NCBI GenBank assembly: GCA_951802425.1
Contig: OX637796.1
Coordinates: 434,001 to 498,000 of the forward strand
Direction: 5' to 3'
From: Clavaria fumosa
Taxonomy: Eukaryota > Basidiomycota > Agaricomycetes > Agaricales > Clavariaceae
DNA length: 64,000 nt
Part shown: positions 20,099 through 32,583 of the stretch, in pieces
Numbering within the stretch: the first letter of the stretch is position 1
Layout: each line of letters opens with the position of its first letter
Program-made: the position numbers and the translations under genes
Notes under the pieces: generated by a model
What the model saw: the letters and a program-made list of their open reading frames with translations, nothing else
What the model was told of the DNA's origin: nothing
The model's database searches: none

Positions 20099-21584
20099 TG
20101 TCAGGACCCATTCATTTTTCCTTGCCCAAGCTGACTCCACCCACATCCACGAGCTTCCCGACAACCCTCTACAACCTCGCGAGTTCCTCTACACACTTCC
20201 GGGACCCGCTGTCTCCTTCCGGAAGCCTCTCCAACCTCCCCCATGCTCACACGACACTTGCAACCACCATGCTGTACTTGCGACGCTTCCTACTACTTCA
20301 CCCTACGTGCATACTTCGCCCGGACCCACCAATCCTATGCGTGACACACCGATATGCGTCTACTTCCACCAGCATGTGACTTGCCACACGGCACCCCCAG
20401 TGCTACCACTACCAGCACCAATACATTACCAGCGTTACGACTGTTACTCGCATTACCAGCATTACCCACGTGACTACCTGCCCATAGGTCACCTGCATCA
20501 CTAGTGTCACTCACATGATTGCTCTTATGATCTCGCAACCTTAACACTCAAATGCACCACCAATGGTCAGCTGTATGAACACTTCAAATTATGCTTCCTT
20601 TCTTCTCCCCAATCATCTATAACTACTTTACTTATGATCCGAGAATCCCCCAGTAGTTATAGATATGTATATAATTATTTAACCAGGTCATGACCCATGA
20701 CCGGTCATCTTCATGACCTTACCTATGCTTTCTCTACCCCTCGTGACCTTAGTAGAACACGCGCATGGTCACTCTACGACTAGTTATACTCCGTACTACT
20801 ATAGTCTTGTCGCCTGGCAACCTCTGTACTTTCCCTTTTTCGTTATACTCTCTGTATGCACATATATAAGTCTTGCATGTACTTCTCGTACTGTAGACTT
20901 GATATTAATGCACATTGGTTTAAGCTTGAGGCTATTACGTCCTTTAAGCTTGGAACCACCATGATTGATAGGTCTTGTCTCACTTGGTGACCTCAAGATT
21001 GCCAACACACTCTACTCTATTCTAACTCATCCTCTGCGCTTGTACAACTTGCGCGATCTAAGTATCCTCTCTTATTCATCTTGGTACTGATCTTGGAACC
21101 CTACAGGTTCTCCCGTTGGTTGGCAAAGTCATTGCCTTCAACCGACTTACTTATCAATATCGTCGCAACCTCTCGCGACCTTTCCTACGTCGTCTATTCC
21201 TTTCACCTCATCCTTTTCCTTTCTTATGCTTCATCGGTTGATCTCACGACCTTCTCAGCGTTACCAGTTTCCCCCACTTCGTCTATTTCTTTCTTCACAC
21301 TTTGTCGGTCGACTTCGCGACCCCCTCAGCATTACCCATTTCCTTCTCCTCATCAATTTCTTACTTTATACTTCGTCTACCAACTTCACAACCTTCCCAG
21401 AAACATCTTCTCCCTTTATACTTGTCTTTCTTCACTCTCACATCTTCTCAGATGTCTTCACAACCTTCCGGGACCGAGCATTCTCAACTGTGCTCAACAG
21501 TTAATTGGTCTTAGCGGGTTTCCAGCATAGGTCATCAACAAGTCAATCTCCAGCACTACTATTGAGACGGGACAGGCCTTAACA
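20099..21584 (+). repeat. Family A copy 1, 3' LTR (1486 bp)
   Basis: TGTCAGGACCC...CCTTAACA. Contains the TATA box and, at 20896-20906, GACTTGATATT, the predicted 5' end of the A transcript. It is followed at once by a fragment of the family C LTR. Confidence 0.9.
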
Positions 21585-21993
21585 AATACCTAAGAGAGGA
21601 TCAGAACATAAGTCAAACTCCGAAGTTGATCAGAGTTTGTTGGAGTTGGTCGGAGTTGGTCAGATGACATGGAGAACGTCAAGGACAATGAGGATGAAAG
21701 CTCAGAGATGTTTTTAGGATCAAGAGACATTAATATTCAAACTGAGGAGCAGGGAGTTACAGGTGGAAACTTATACTGCAAGGACAGAGTATAGGAGTAA
21801 TGTGAAACAATGTACATATCAAATTACTAGGAGAGTTTCACCACATGTGCCTGTGCAATTTTCATGGAACAAAGAAACAACAACAAAAGTGACTCCCATG
21901 GGTCAAGGGTATCCTCTCAATGGTAAACAGAATGAGGGGATTGAGGGAGAAGGTTCTAGAACAAAGTCCGAATGATCCAAAGGCCGACGGAGT
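21585..21993 (-). repeat. Family C LTR fragment between two A copies
   Basis: Matches about 39117-39515 of the family C 5' LTR at high identity. The C orientation is minus, so the TATAAG box (21770-21775) and transcript-start motif (21733-21742) are read on the minus strand. A copy 1 ends at its left edge and A copy 2 begins at its right edge, so both A copies probably inserted into the same C LTR. Confidence 0.8.
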
Positions 21994-23480
21994 TGTCACG
22001 ACCCATTCATTTTTCCTATACCCAAGCCGACTCTACCAACATCTACGGCCCTCCCAACGACTCTCTACCACCTCGCGAGCCCCTCTACACGCTTCCGAAA
22101 CCCACTGCCCCCTTCCAGAAGCCTGCCCAACCGTTCCCACGCTCACACGACACTCGTGACCACCATGCTGTACTCGCGACGCTTCCTACTACTTCACCCT
22201 ACGCGCATACTTCGCCCGGACCCTCCAATCCTATGCGCGACACACCGATACGCATCTTGTTCCGCCAGCACGTGACTTGCCGTGCGGCACCCCCGGCGCT
22301 ACCACTACCAGCGCCAATATGTTACCAGTGTTACGACCGTTACTCGTGTTACCAGCATTACCCACATGACTACCCGCCCATAGGTCACCTGCATCACTAG
22401 CGTCACTCACGTGATCGCTCTTATGATCTCGCGACCTTAACACTCAAACGCGCCACCAACGGTCAGCTGTACAGACACTTCAAATTATGCTTCCTTTCTT
22501 CTCCCCAATTGTCTATAACTACTTTACTTATGATCCGAGAATCCCCCAGTAGTTATAGATACATATATAATTATTTAACCAGGTCGCGACCTGTGACTGG
22601 TCATCTTTGCGACCTTACCTATGCATACCTAACCCCTCGCGACCTTAGTAGAACACGCGCCTAGTCACTTTATGACTAAACATACCCTGTACTACTATAG
22701 TCTTGTCGCCTGGCGACCTCTGTACTTTCCCTTTTTTGTTGTACTCTCTGTACGCATGTATATAAGCCTCGCATGTACTTCTCGTACTGTAGACTTGATA
22801 TTGACGCACATTGGTTTAAGCTTGAGGCTATTACACCCTTTGAGCTTGGAACCATCGTGATTGATAGGTCTTGTCTCTCTTGGTGACCACAAGATCGCCA
22901 AGACACACTCTACTCTGTTCTAACTCGCCCTCTGCACTCGTACAACTTGCGCGATCTAAGTATTCTTCATTATTCGTCTTGGTACTGATCTTGGAACCCT
23001 ACAGGTTCACCCGTCAGTTGGCAAAGTCATCGCCTTCACTGACACATTTTTCAACACTGTCGCGACCACCGCGACCCTTCCAACATTGTCTATTTCTTTC
23101 ACCTCGTCTTTTTCCTTCTCTACGCTTCGTCGGTCGGCCTCGTGACCTTCTCAGCGTTATCACTTTCTCCCAACTCATCTATTCTTTTCTTCACGCTTCG
23201 TCGGTCGACTTCGCGACCCTCTCAGCATTACCCATCTCCTTCTCCTCATCAATTCCCTGCTCTACACTTCATCTACCAACTTCGCGACCTTCCCAGCAAT
23301 GTCTCCTCCTTTTATACTTGCCTTTCTTCGCTCTTACATCTTCTCAGACGTCTTCGTGACCTTCCGGGACTGAGCATTCTCGACTGTGCTCAACAGTTGA
23401 TTGGTCTTAGCGAGTTTCCAGGACTGGTCACCAACAAGTCGATTTCCAGCATTACTATCGAGACGGGACAGGCCCTAAAA
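21994..23480 (+). repeat. Family A copy 2, 5' LTR (1487 bp)
   Basis: TGTCACGACCC...CCCTAAAA; the terminal ACA has mutated to AAA. The TATA box TATATAAG is at 22759-22766 and GACTTGATATT at 22792-22802, exactly 33 nt from first T to first G. This is normal TATA-to-start spacing, and it sets the predicted transcript start. Confidence 0.9.
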
Positions 23481-23481
23481 T

Positions 23482-23492
23482 AATATCAAGTC
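23482..23492 (+). other. Family A self-complementary primer binding site
   Basis: AATATCAAGTC starts one base after the LTR and is the exact 11-nt reverse complement of GACTTGATATT at 22792-22802, the predicted 5' end of the element RNA. This is the length and geometry of Tf1/sushi self-priming. No TGG-type tRNA site is present. Confidence 0.75.
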
Positions 23493-23534
23493 TCCCCCTC
23501 GCCCCACCACTCAACACCCAGATAACATCCTATT

Positions 23535-25538
23535 ATGTCTTCCAGTCACACTCCTCCCCAACCAACCACTCACCACTTCCAGACACATACAGGTAGCCGC
23601 GCAATCACTCCAATGATCTTGGAGACTACTCGCGAGCCGCCTACCACCGTTCAAGAACGACCTGCGTCCGTCGTTCAATCACAGCCTGAAGAACCGATCC
23701 AAATCGCACCTAGCCACGCTTCGTCACCGCGAGAAGAGGCCAAATCGCTCGTGGAGCAGCTCAGCTACCCGCACTTTGACCGCCCTCGCCATGGTACCTA
23801 CCAAATTCTCAACAACACTCACCACCAATACGAAGCGGGAACCCTCGACGAAGATTTAGCATACCTCGTAGAGACCACAAACCTCTATGAGCCTTTGGTA
23901 CGATTGATGGATGGATTCTGAGCTAACCCACAGAACTGGTTATACGAGAGTCAGCGTCAGTATCCAGGGACTACCGATCGTGGAGTTCCGACTCCTCCCG
24001 ACCTGGATACCCCCTCGCGACCTCCAAGACAGGTTCAACCCACCAGAGGATCCCGGGATATGGCCCCGCTTTTCCAGGTCACGGCCCAATCTCTTCAGAA
24101 TTTTGCGAATCCTGCCGCGCCCGATGAGCGACCAGCCATTGTCTCCAGGATCCCTAGGTACACCGCCCCTCGCAGCAGCTGGCCTACGTGGATGCAGCCA
24201 GCCACTACTCCGAGTAGGGCGCTCCCTCGCAACCCTATTGGGACTGAAGCAACGCTTCAACCTGCCCCCCACCTCGAAATTCCAGTCAAGCCCTTCTGCA
24301 TTCCACAACCGGAAGCGCGACCAGTACCCCAGATGGAGACGCGACCAGCATCTCGCCCTCCGTCACAGGCTGAAGCCCTGCAGGCCCCTCCGGTCCTCCA
24401 TATGCCTCCACACCCCGCTGCCGCGCTTCGAGATGAGGCCCCTGGTACCCACCACCACCATTATTATTACCAGGCCCCTCCATCTGAAGGACCATCGACC
24501 CGAGATGCCTTCGCTCGAGAATCCAAGCTCGGCACCAGGCGCCCCGAGCCGTTCAATGGTTGCGATCGACGCAAGTGGAAGCCTTTCGTCACGGAATGCT
24601 TAATGACTTTCTTTGCGAAACCGGTAACCTTCCAGGGCGACCACGAGAAGGTTACTTTCGCGGCCTCCTACCTCACGGACACCGCGCAGAGCCACTACAC
24701 TTCCCTCCTTCAATTCAATCCCGATCACCCAGCCCTACACTCTTGGGAAGGGTTTATTTGTGAGTTTGGAGGGATGTTTGGAGTGGTCAACACGCAGATT
24801 GAAGCGGACCAGAACCTTCGCTTGTTGCAAATGGGCGAAAATGAACGTTTCTCGAACCACATTATCCGTTTTGAGTTGTTCGCCTTCGAATCCAACTGGA
24901 ATTCGGCCGCCTTGCAGTCAGAGCTCTACCGCTCGATGTCCACATGTATTAAAGAGGCCATGAAAGTCATTCCACGACCTACGACATATCAGGAACTTCG
25001 CGATTTGGCCATGCAGATTGACCAGAGGCACTGGGAATATGAGAGTGAGACTCGCCGAACTCAATTCTGCACTAACCCTCCTGCTCCCCGTCCCCCTGCT
25101 CAACAAGGTGGAAACCGCCCCTTGGCTCAACAAGGCGGAAATCGCAACTACCAGATGATGTCGCAACCTTACCCAGCTGCTGGCAATAATCCTACGACGC
25201 CATGACCAGCCGCAGGGAATCCTGCGACTTCGCCGCGACCCGCTAATCTGCCCCGTCAGCCGAACCCGAATTCGAATCTGCCCTACGTCCCCCTCAGCGA
25301 TGAGGAACGAGAACGTCGTCGTCAGGGAAATCTTTGCATGAGATGTGGAAAACCTGGACACTACAGCGCTGCTTGCCCCGATCAACGAGTAGCCGGACGA
25401 GCCATCTTCACGCTAGAGGAAGGAGAGGAAGACTTACAGGAAGAGTACGAAGTTGAGGAAGAAGTAGAAGAGGATGTGGATGACCTGCACGAAGAGTTAA
25501 ACGAGGAAGCGATTCAGGAGCTTCCGGGGGAACTCTGA
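23535..25538 (+). pseudogene. Family A copy 2 gag
   Basis: One frame from the ATG at 23535 to TGA at 25536-25538, 667 codons, with in-frame TGA at 23919-23921 (TGT in A copy 3) and 25203-25205 (also TGA in copy 1). The N-terminal third is Pro- and Gln-rich. There is a His/Tyr run near 24453-24470 and a capsid-type domain about 24550-25000 (TFFAKPVTFQGD, YTSLLQFNPDHPALHSWEGF). A Gly/Asn/Gln-rich linker precedes a CCHC knuckle (CMRCGKPGHYSAAC near 25337), and the tail is strongly acidic. It is probably the particle-forming protein of family A and would need both stops removed or read through. Confidence 0.85.
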
Positions 25539-28500
25539 GTTGCGACAATCCAACCCCCATACTCGCGCAGGCCGCGACTAGTTCCTCTTCTCCTCAGTTT
25601 CCTCGCGACCTTTCTAATACTCCCATTGCTTCCCAGTCTTCCCAATCCTTCCTCATAAAGACACAAATACCAGATTTCAGCTCGATTCCCTTAAACACTC
25701 TTGTTGATTGCGGCGCATCAATGAATTTCATCGATTTTACCCTCGCGAACTCCCATCCAAACCTCTTAATGCCACTTCCGCAACCTCTACCGCTTCAATA
25801 CTTCGACGGAAGTTCCTCCAGCTCCAATATAACCCACTACATCCACGCTAATATAAAATTCCCTGATGATACTATCCAATCCATTAAGTTCCTCGTCACT
25901 AAAACTCATCCTCTCACCCCTGTGGTTCTAGGGCTCGATTGGTTGCGAACCTGGAACCCTAGGATCGATTGGACCAACCTCACCTTTAGTTTCGGACAGA
26001 CAGCCCATTCCGCGACTATCCCCCTCACTCTTCTGGACGTGAAACCCCCGAGTAAACCTCCCCCTGACCTCGCGAACTCGGCACCAAAACCCTCTAAACC
26101 CCTGCGAGTTCAATTGGTCAAGGCCACCACGCTTTGCCGCTTGGAGCAACAAGGAGAATTTATAGGTCTCTTATACTTCCAACCTGCGAACAACCCCCAT
26201 GACGACGAATCCATACTCGCGAGTTCTGCGACCACTCAACCCCCTCCGAAACCCAAAGAAACAGTACCGCACGAGTACCACGACTTTATGGACATATTTT
26301 CTGAAGATTTAGCCTGGGAACTACCTCCGCACTGCAACTACGACCACCGAATCGAACTTGAAGAAGGTGAAACACCTCCTCACAGGAAGCTATATAACAT
26401 GTCAGAAGTGGAGTTAAAGACGTTGAAAGATTATTTGGATGACATGTTGGATAAGGGCTTCATTCGGCCATCGAATTCCCCCACAGGTGCACCGGTACTC
26501 TTTGCGAAGAAGAAAGATGGAGGCCTTCGCCTCTGTGTTGATTATCGAGGTCTCAACAAGATCACCCACAAAAATCATTACCCTATTCCCCGAATTGAGA
26601 CCCTCGTCGACCAATTGCGCTCAGCCAAAATCTACTTGAAGATTGACCTCCGTGTTGGGTATAACAACATGAGGATAGCTGAGGGAGACGAGTGGAAAAC
26701 TGCGTTCCGCACTCGCTACGGTGCGTTTGAATATCTTGTCATGCCTTTTGGACTCACGAACGCACCCGCGACCTTTCAGCACCTCATGAACGATATCTTC
26801 CACAATTTGGTCGACGTGAACGTGGTAGTCTACCTTGACGACATCCTAATCTACTCGGACAACCTCGAACAACATCGCGACCACGTCTGAGAGGTCCTAC
26901 GATGTCTACGCAAGGCAGACTTACACGCGCGACCCAAGAAGTGTGATTTCCACACTGCGACGGTCGAATATCTCGGAGTTATAGTGTCCCCTGACAGAAT
27001 TGCCATGGACCCTTCGAAGATACAGGCCATCCTAAGTTGGCCCGTACCCACGAAGATCTGCGACCTTCAAAGCTTTTTAGGCTTTGCTAATTTCTATCGA
27101 AGATTCATAGATAACTATTCCAGCATCATTATTCCACTTATGTGACTCCTCCGCAAAGACACGCCTTGGAAGTGGAGCCCACGATGCCAAGAAGTCTTTG
27201 ATATCCTCAAACAAGCCTTTACCAAAGCTCCTGTCCTCCGGCACTACGACCCTGATCACCCCATTACCCTCGAATGCGATGCTTCCGACTATGCCATAGC
27301 GGCCATTCTTTCCCAAACCAATCCTGCGACTAACGAGCTACGTCCCATCGCTTTCCATGCACATACAATGATCACTGCAGAGCTCAACTACAACATTTAC
27401 GACAAAGAGCTCCTCACGATACACGATGCGTTCAAACAATGGAGAGCGTACCTCGAAGGCGCGCGATACCAAATTCAGGTCTTTTCAGACCACAACAACC
27501 TACGATATTTCACCACCACGAAGCAACTCAGCCGCTGACAAGCCCGCTGGGCAGAGTATCTTTCCAGTTTCGATTATGTAATTCATTATCGAGCAGGAAA
27601 GCTAGGCGCAAAGCCAGATGCCCTCACACGACGACCCAACGTCTACCCGAAGAAGTCCAACCAACCCGCGACTAATGTGCAAAACAACAAGGTCGCGATA
27701 CCACCAGAATTACTTCGAGCAGCCGTCATCCTCAACGAAGAAGCCCTAATTTCGCGAATTCGACATGCCCCTCACGACTCTTACTTCTCAAAGAAATCAC
27801 AGGGCGCTTCACAAGGTCACGACAAGGCGTTCTCACTCTCGCCCGACAGCTCACTACTACTTCGCAACGGTAAAATATACGTTCCTGACCACAACTCTCT
27901 CCGATTCGATGTCCTATGCTCCAACCATGACCACAAACTACGAGGACATCCAGGTATAAGAAAGACAACCCAGCTAATAAACAGGTTGTTTTTTCTGGCC
28001 AGGACTCCGAAAAGACGTAACTGTCTACGTCCGTGGTTGTCACACCTGCGCAAGGGCAAAATCTGTCCAACACAAACCCTACGGACTCCTCAAGCCCTTG
28101 CCCATAGGCGAGCGACCTTGGTCTTCGATTTCGATGGACCATATCGAAGCCCTCCCTCTCTCCGCGACCTTTGACTCAATCCTCGTCATTGTCTGTCGAC
28201 TTACGAAACAAGCGATTTTCATCTCTACCAATACTACCGACACTGCGAAAGAATTAGCCCAGCATTTCGTCACCCATGTCTTCTCAAAGCATGGGCTACC
28301 CGCAGATATAGTGTCGGATAGAGGAAGATTATTCATTTCTAAGTTTTGGTCTTCATTATGTCAGGCTCTGGATATTACTTCCAATCTCTCCACAGCCTAT
28401 CATCCCGAGACTGACGGACAAACCGAACGAGTCAACCAGATCTTGGAGCAATATATACAAATATATACGAACTACCAGCAAGATGACTGGAATTACCAAC

Positions 28501-29198
28501 TCCCACTCGCCGAGTTCATATATAACAACGCCCCCCATAGCACGACTGGTGTCTCCCCGTTCTTCGCGAACAAGGAATACCACCCTAGACTCACGATTTC
28601 TCTCGACGACGTACCCACGCACGAAGCTCACATGGTCGCAACCGATCTCAAGACACTTCACCAGCATCTACGAGACCAACTCAAGGTCGCGAACGAGGCC
28701 TACTCGCGCTTTGCGGACAGGAAGAGAGAGGTTACACTGGATTGGAAAGAAGGAACGAAAGTGTGGTTAGATTTGCGGAATGTGAAGACAAAAAGACCGA
28801 TGAAGAAATTGGATTCGAAAAGAGCCGGACCTTTCCCCATACTTGCGAAAGTTTCGACTCACGCATATCGTCTCCAGTTACCAAAATTGATGTGAGAAAT
28901 TCACGACGTCTTCCACATTTCGTTACTCGAGAAGGTCTACGACAACACTTTCCCCCAGCGACAACAGCAACCCCCGCCCCCTATCGAGGTCGACGGCAAA
29001 CAACACTACGAAGTCGCCGACATACTGGATTCTCGAAGGAGGGGTAGGAAAGTGCTTTACCTCGTACGATGGGAAGGTTACGGACCCGAGGACGACACCT
29101 GGGAACCCATTGAATCACTTTCTGGCTCGAAGGAACTCCTCAAGGACTTCCACGCGACCTACCCGGAAAAACCTCGCGCGACACGCGCAATTCAATAA
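25535..29198 (+). pseudogene. Family A copy 2 pol with C-terminal chromodomain
   Basis: Starts in the -1 frame across the gag stop and ends at TAA 29196-29198. Domains: protease with [10 protein letters not shown] near 25700 (DCG instead of DSG); reverse transcriptase about 26380-26890 with YLDDILIY near 26830; RNase H from ECDASDYA near 27275; integrase zinc finger about 27930-28060; core with SDRG near 28315 and TDGQTERVNQ near 28410; chromodomain about 29005-29170 (YLVRWEGYGPED, TWEP). Defects: TGA at 26888, 27145, 27536 and 28894, and one extra T in the run at about 27987 that copy 1 lacks. At least two of the stops fit CGA to TGA. The product would be a chromovirus-type polyprotein. Confidence 0.88.
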
Positions 29199-29293
29199 TT
29201 TTCCTCGCCTCCTTTTCTTTTTTCTTCACTTTCTCACTTAGGACTTCACAGCAATTTATATATGCAATAAAAATACAACAAGAAAATTTTTAT

Positions 29294-30905
29294 CTACTGG
29301 TCGCAAGCTTTTTCCTTCCCCTTTCGCGACCCTTCTGCTCCTTCCCCACCTTCCACACTCACGACTTTTTCCTTTTCCCCCTTCTCCTCCTCTCCAGCCT
29401 CGGGAGCCTTCAACTCAAAACCCCAATTGTCCACCCTTGGAATATCCAACAGCTCCCTCCTCACGCGACATTGCTCCTGCTCTGCCCATTGCTCTACCCA
29501 CAATGGGAGTTCTTCAGGCGACTTCATCAAAAGGTCTTCATAGGCGAAGAAGACCGTCTCAAGGCCGTGCCGTCCTCGAAAGCGAGCCTCGCGGAGCTCA
29601 CCAACCATACTCCTGCATTGGTCATGCAATTCTAGAAACAAACCATCAGCTTATTGTTAAAGATACGAAACTCGCGACCACTTACCTTGCGACTGCTCCC
29701 TCAACACCGACAACTCCTTTTCCATCCTCTCTACAGTCGCGAACAAACCTACAAAACAAAGATTAGTTTGGTTTATACTCGCGACTATGGAATTCACTTC
29801 GTTCCGATTCCTCAGCCTCCTCCAGCTCGACCTTATGGTCTAGATAAACACAAATAACAGATTAGTCCACCTTCATACCCGCGACCACTAAAACTTACTG
29901 TTCTCCGACTCTTCGGTCTCTTCCAATCTTCGCCGGACGTCCCCCAACTCCACCCTCCAACCTAGATCAACACGAAGATTAATACGCGATCTCACAGAGT
30001 AGAATGATGACTTACCTTCCGCCTCCTTTTTCATCGCTGCAATCACCCTGCTCACCTCCTTGAACTCCTTGCGCATCCCCTCCGCCCCCATTAACAATTC
30101 TATAGACGCGAATGAGTCAAGTTCATACTCGCGACTATTCCACTTACCCTCTTTTTCCTTCCGCAACTTCTCTAACTCCCGGCGCGTGTTTCTCAACTCA
30201 ACTTCTTGGTCTGAATCACACAGAAGTCAATCTACAAGGCAACAATTCGAGTAAAAACTTACCTTGCCACTCCCCATGGAGTGCCTCAAACTCCTTTTCC
30301 GCTCCCTCAGCCCGCGTCGTCAATTCCGCGACTTCCGCGACCTCCTTGCCTTTGCCTATAAAAGTCGTGAGCTCAGTAAAAAACTGCAAGAACTAGGACA
30401 GATTGATATTCACCTTTCTTGCCCCACCGCAACGCCTCCAACTCACGCTTAGCCGCCGCCAATTCTACCTCCAATTCTGTCTCCCGATGTGACTTGTATA
30501 CCCATGCTATCTTCTTCGTGGGTTCCGCGACTTGTTGTCAGAGCGTTGCGAGCTCCCTCTCCAGGTCACCTCTTGGGACTTTTGTCCCTGCGATCTTTTC
30601 CTGTTCTTCCACCACCCCCCTCAACGATGACGGCTTGACGATTCGCCTTTTTGACGGACCAGGCGTTGGCGACCGCGACCTCGCCCTTGTCCGCTTCCCG
30701 CATCCCGCCCGTGTTGGAGTTTCCGGAACCGGTAGGATGGGGAGTTTTCCCCCCACTCGACTTGCGACCTTGGGCGTCGCCACGCCCACCGTTTCCGATC
30801 CCTCGGCGCGTTTCAGCGCCTCGTCGACTCGCGCATCCTAAAACCCTTATACTCCCAAAAGTGAGAGGGACAGGCCAGAACTCACCTTGTAGTGTAGAAA
30901 TGCAG
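29294..30905 (-). pseudogene. Family A copy 2 convergent gene, coiled-coil part
   Basis: Tail-to-tail with pol (stop 29294, pol stop 29198, 95 bp apart). Many short exons of Glu/Lys/Arg-rich heptad-like sequence are separated by GT-AG introns of about 50 nt. One clear intron joins the exon ending near 30889 (donor AAG-GTGAGT) to the exon starting at 30838 (acceptor TAG). From 30838 downward the sequence matches the linker and coiled coil of the copy 1 gene (KVASRVG and KLPILPVPET type motifs near 30760). A TGA near 30538 interrupts it. The N-terminal cysteine-cluster exon is not found, probably lost with the 3' LTR. The last exon (29641-29294) ends in an acidic-basic Lys-rich tail. Confidence 0.55.
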
Positions 30906-32583
30906 CCTTGAGAATGATGCTCCAAAGTCTCATAACCCCAAAATCACATGGAGTGAAGTTGTATTCTGTTTTACAAAGTAGATAGGGCTGTGGAAGAGTG
31001 GTAGAGGGACTCACCTACGAAGTTTCAGGTCAAAGGAGTAAGGGATGAGTGAGGGACAAGCAAATTACTTACACATTTGCACACTGATGTGGCTTGGGCG
31101 ACTTTGAGAGTGCCCCTGATGGTGGTTATGCCCTGATTGGGGTGTTTGACCAATCAAAAGTGTGGGAAGTCGCCCAGGCAGGTGCCATTCCCACGGTGCC
31201 CAGATTAGGCGGTGCTATGTGCCTGCAATACCTAATTTGGGACTACTCATCCATATCAATGACTCACACTTTTGTGACCTTTCGCGACCTTTCTGCTGAC
31301 TCCCTCAGGTCCTCCCTTGAACTGGGAAGTAGACTAGACCCTTGTAGGGTTAGGACAGGGCCAGGTGCGGTATAGTTAATCTATTATTAGTCTTACTGCA
31401 CTTTTCCAAATTGAGATGGAGGAGAGTAAGTAAGGTAAAGACAAGATAAGGTTGCGATTGGGCTGTGGAAACATCTGGAAGGTCGCGGAAATGATCGGGA
31501 GTGACTGCGGGGTGTTTCCCCGCATTTTCCTGGCGTTAGATCACCGATATTGAGTCAGTATGACTCAATATGATTATTTTTAGATAAGCTGGAATGTTCG
31601 AGATGAAATATCTCAACGAGGAGAGAAGATAAAATTATGATCTTACCTGATCTGTAAAGCCACTGAATTATCCTTAATTTAGAGTCCTTAAATGGTATGT
31701 TAGAACTACTATTTCAGGAGCTATGCTGTATTCTTCTAATTGTAGTAGGTACATGAATTTGAGTATAAATAGCTGGCGGAACTTTGCGTTCCAGGCATCA
31801 TTACGTACCCACTCATCGATTGAACCATCCTGCAAAAGAACTAAGCCTGAGTCTGGCTCCCCATGGAGCCAAGGACATATTTAGTAAAACTAAGGACAGG
31901 GTCTAGTTAAACTAAATGTAGTATCTGCTGACTAAGGACTTAGTCTGGTCAAGTGATCTGGGTACCCAAAGGTACCCAGGCTTCGAACAAGCCGCCCTGT
32001 GCCGGCTCCCCTCGGCGCGGTAAGTATTGAGCGAGTTATGAATATTTTAGTATAATGTACAAGGTACTGTACTGTACATAGTACTACTGTGTTCATCAGA
32101 GTAAGTAGTGAATAGCTAGCCAAGTACTGAGAATTAGGCAGTGGTTTATAGAGGTAGAATGGTCTACAAGACCAGGAGAATTTTATGAACTCTCCAGCCT
32201 GTTTCTCCTGTGTCTGGTTAGCTACTTATTCACTGATCTATTTGACCTATCTACATTGATTTGGCTTAAGTGTGCAATACCTATGGAGTGGTCAGTCATT
32301 GAGCCATAGTATCAACCTGTGGAGTGATACCAGGTTGAGGCAGACTATGGAGGTCAATGGCTAAGCCCATGGGATGTTGTGACTTAGGTTACTAACTAAT
32401 AATAATATCTGCCCAAAGCAATGCCTTGCTAGCAGTGTTGGTTTCAATACTGTTAGCAGGAAGGTATGGAACTGGAGGATCTACTAGTCCTGTAGACCAA
32501 CTGCATAAGGAATTGAGGACCTGTCTGAGTCATCCTGACTCTCAGTGACTCATTTCTGACTGCATCCAGTACCAGATCCATAA
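30906..32583. other. Gene-poor stretch, possible old LTR or promoter remnants
   Basis: No convincing coding frame. A TATAAATA box lies near 31764, followed by the hairpin GGCTCC-CCAT-GGAGCC near 31856. GGGTACC-CAAA-GGTACCC follows near 31964. A larger imperfect stem-loop spans about 32300-32370. The layout recalls an LTR but no terminal repeats or partner copy were found in the window. The family C 3' LTR, expected just left of 32584, is not recognisable. Confidence 0.4.

Larger units (their letters stand above)
14810..21584 (+). mobile_element. Family A copy 1, 5'-truncated and decayed
   Basis: Order: gag (from its middle), pol, convergent gene, polypurine tract, 3' LTR. The 5' part is separated by the B insertion and lies outside the window. 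Compared with A copy 2 it has many more stops, most of them CGA to TGA. It has also lost the end of integrase, the chromodomain and the 3' half of the convergent gene in one deletion near 18790. Confidence 0.85.
21994..30905 (+). mobile_element. Family A copy 2, 5' LTR to convergent gene
   Basis: A 5' LTR, self-complementary primer site, gag, pol with chromodomain and convergent minus-strand gene follow in order. No 3' LTR or polypurine tract is found; similarity to family A fades near 30905. Gag has two nonsense codons and pol four nonsense codons plus one frameshift, so the copy is inactive but the ancestral protein is readable throughout. Confidence 0.88.

Noticed and set aside
30930..32000. 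Copia-type solo LTR
   Set aside because: A TATA box and hairpins are suggestive, but no TG...CA ends, target duplication or second copy could be defined.
31930..32020. tRNA-like segment (GGCTTCGAACAAGCC with an upstream TGGTCAAGTGATCTGG)
   Set aside because: B-box and A-box resemblance only; no cloverleaf with a 7-bp acceptor stem could be drawn, so neither a tRNA nor a tRNA-derived SINE is claimed.
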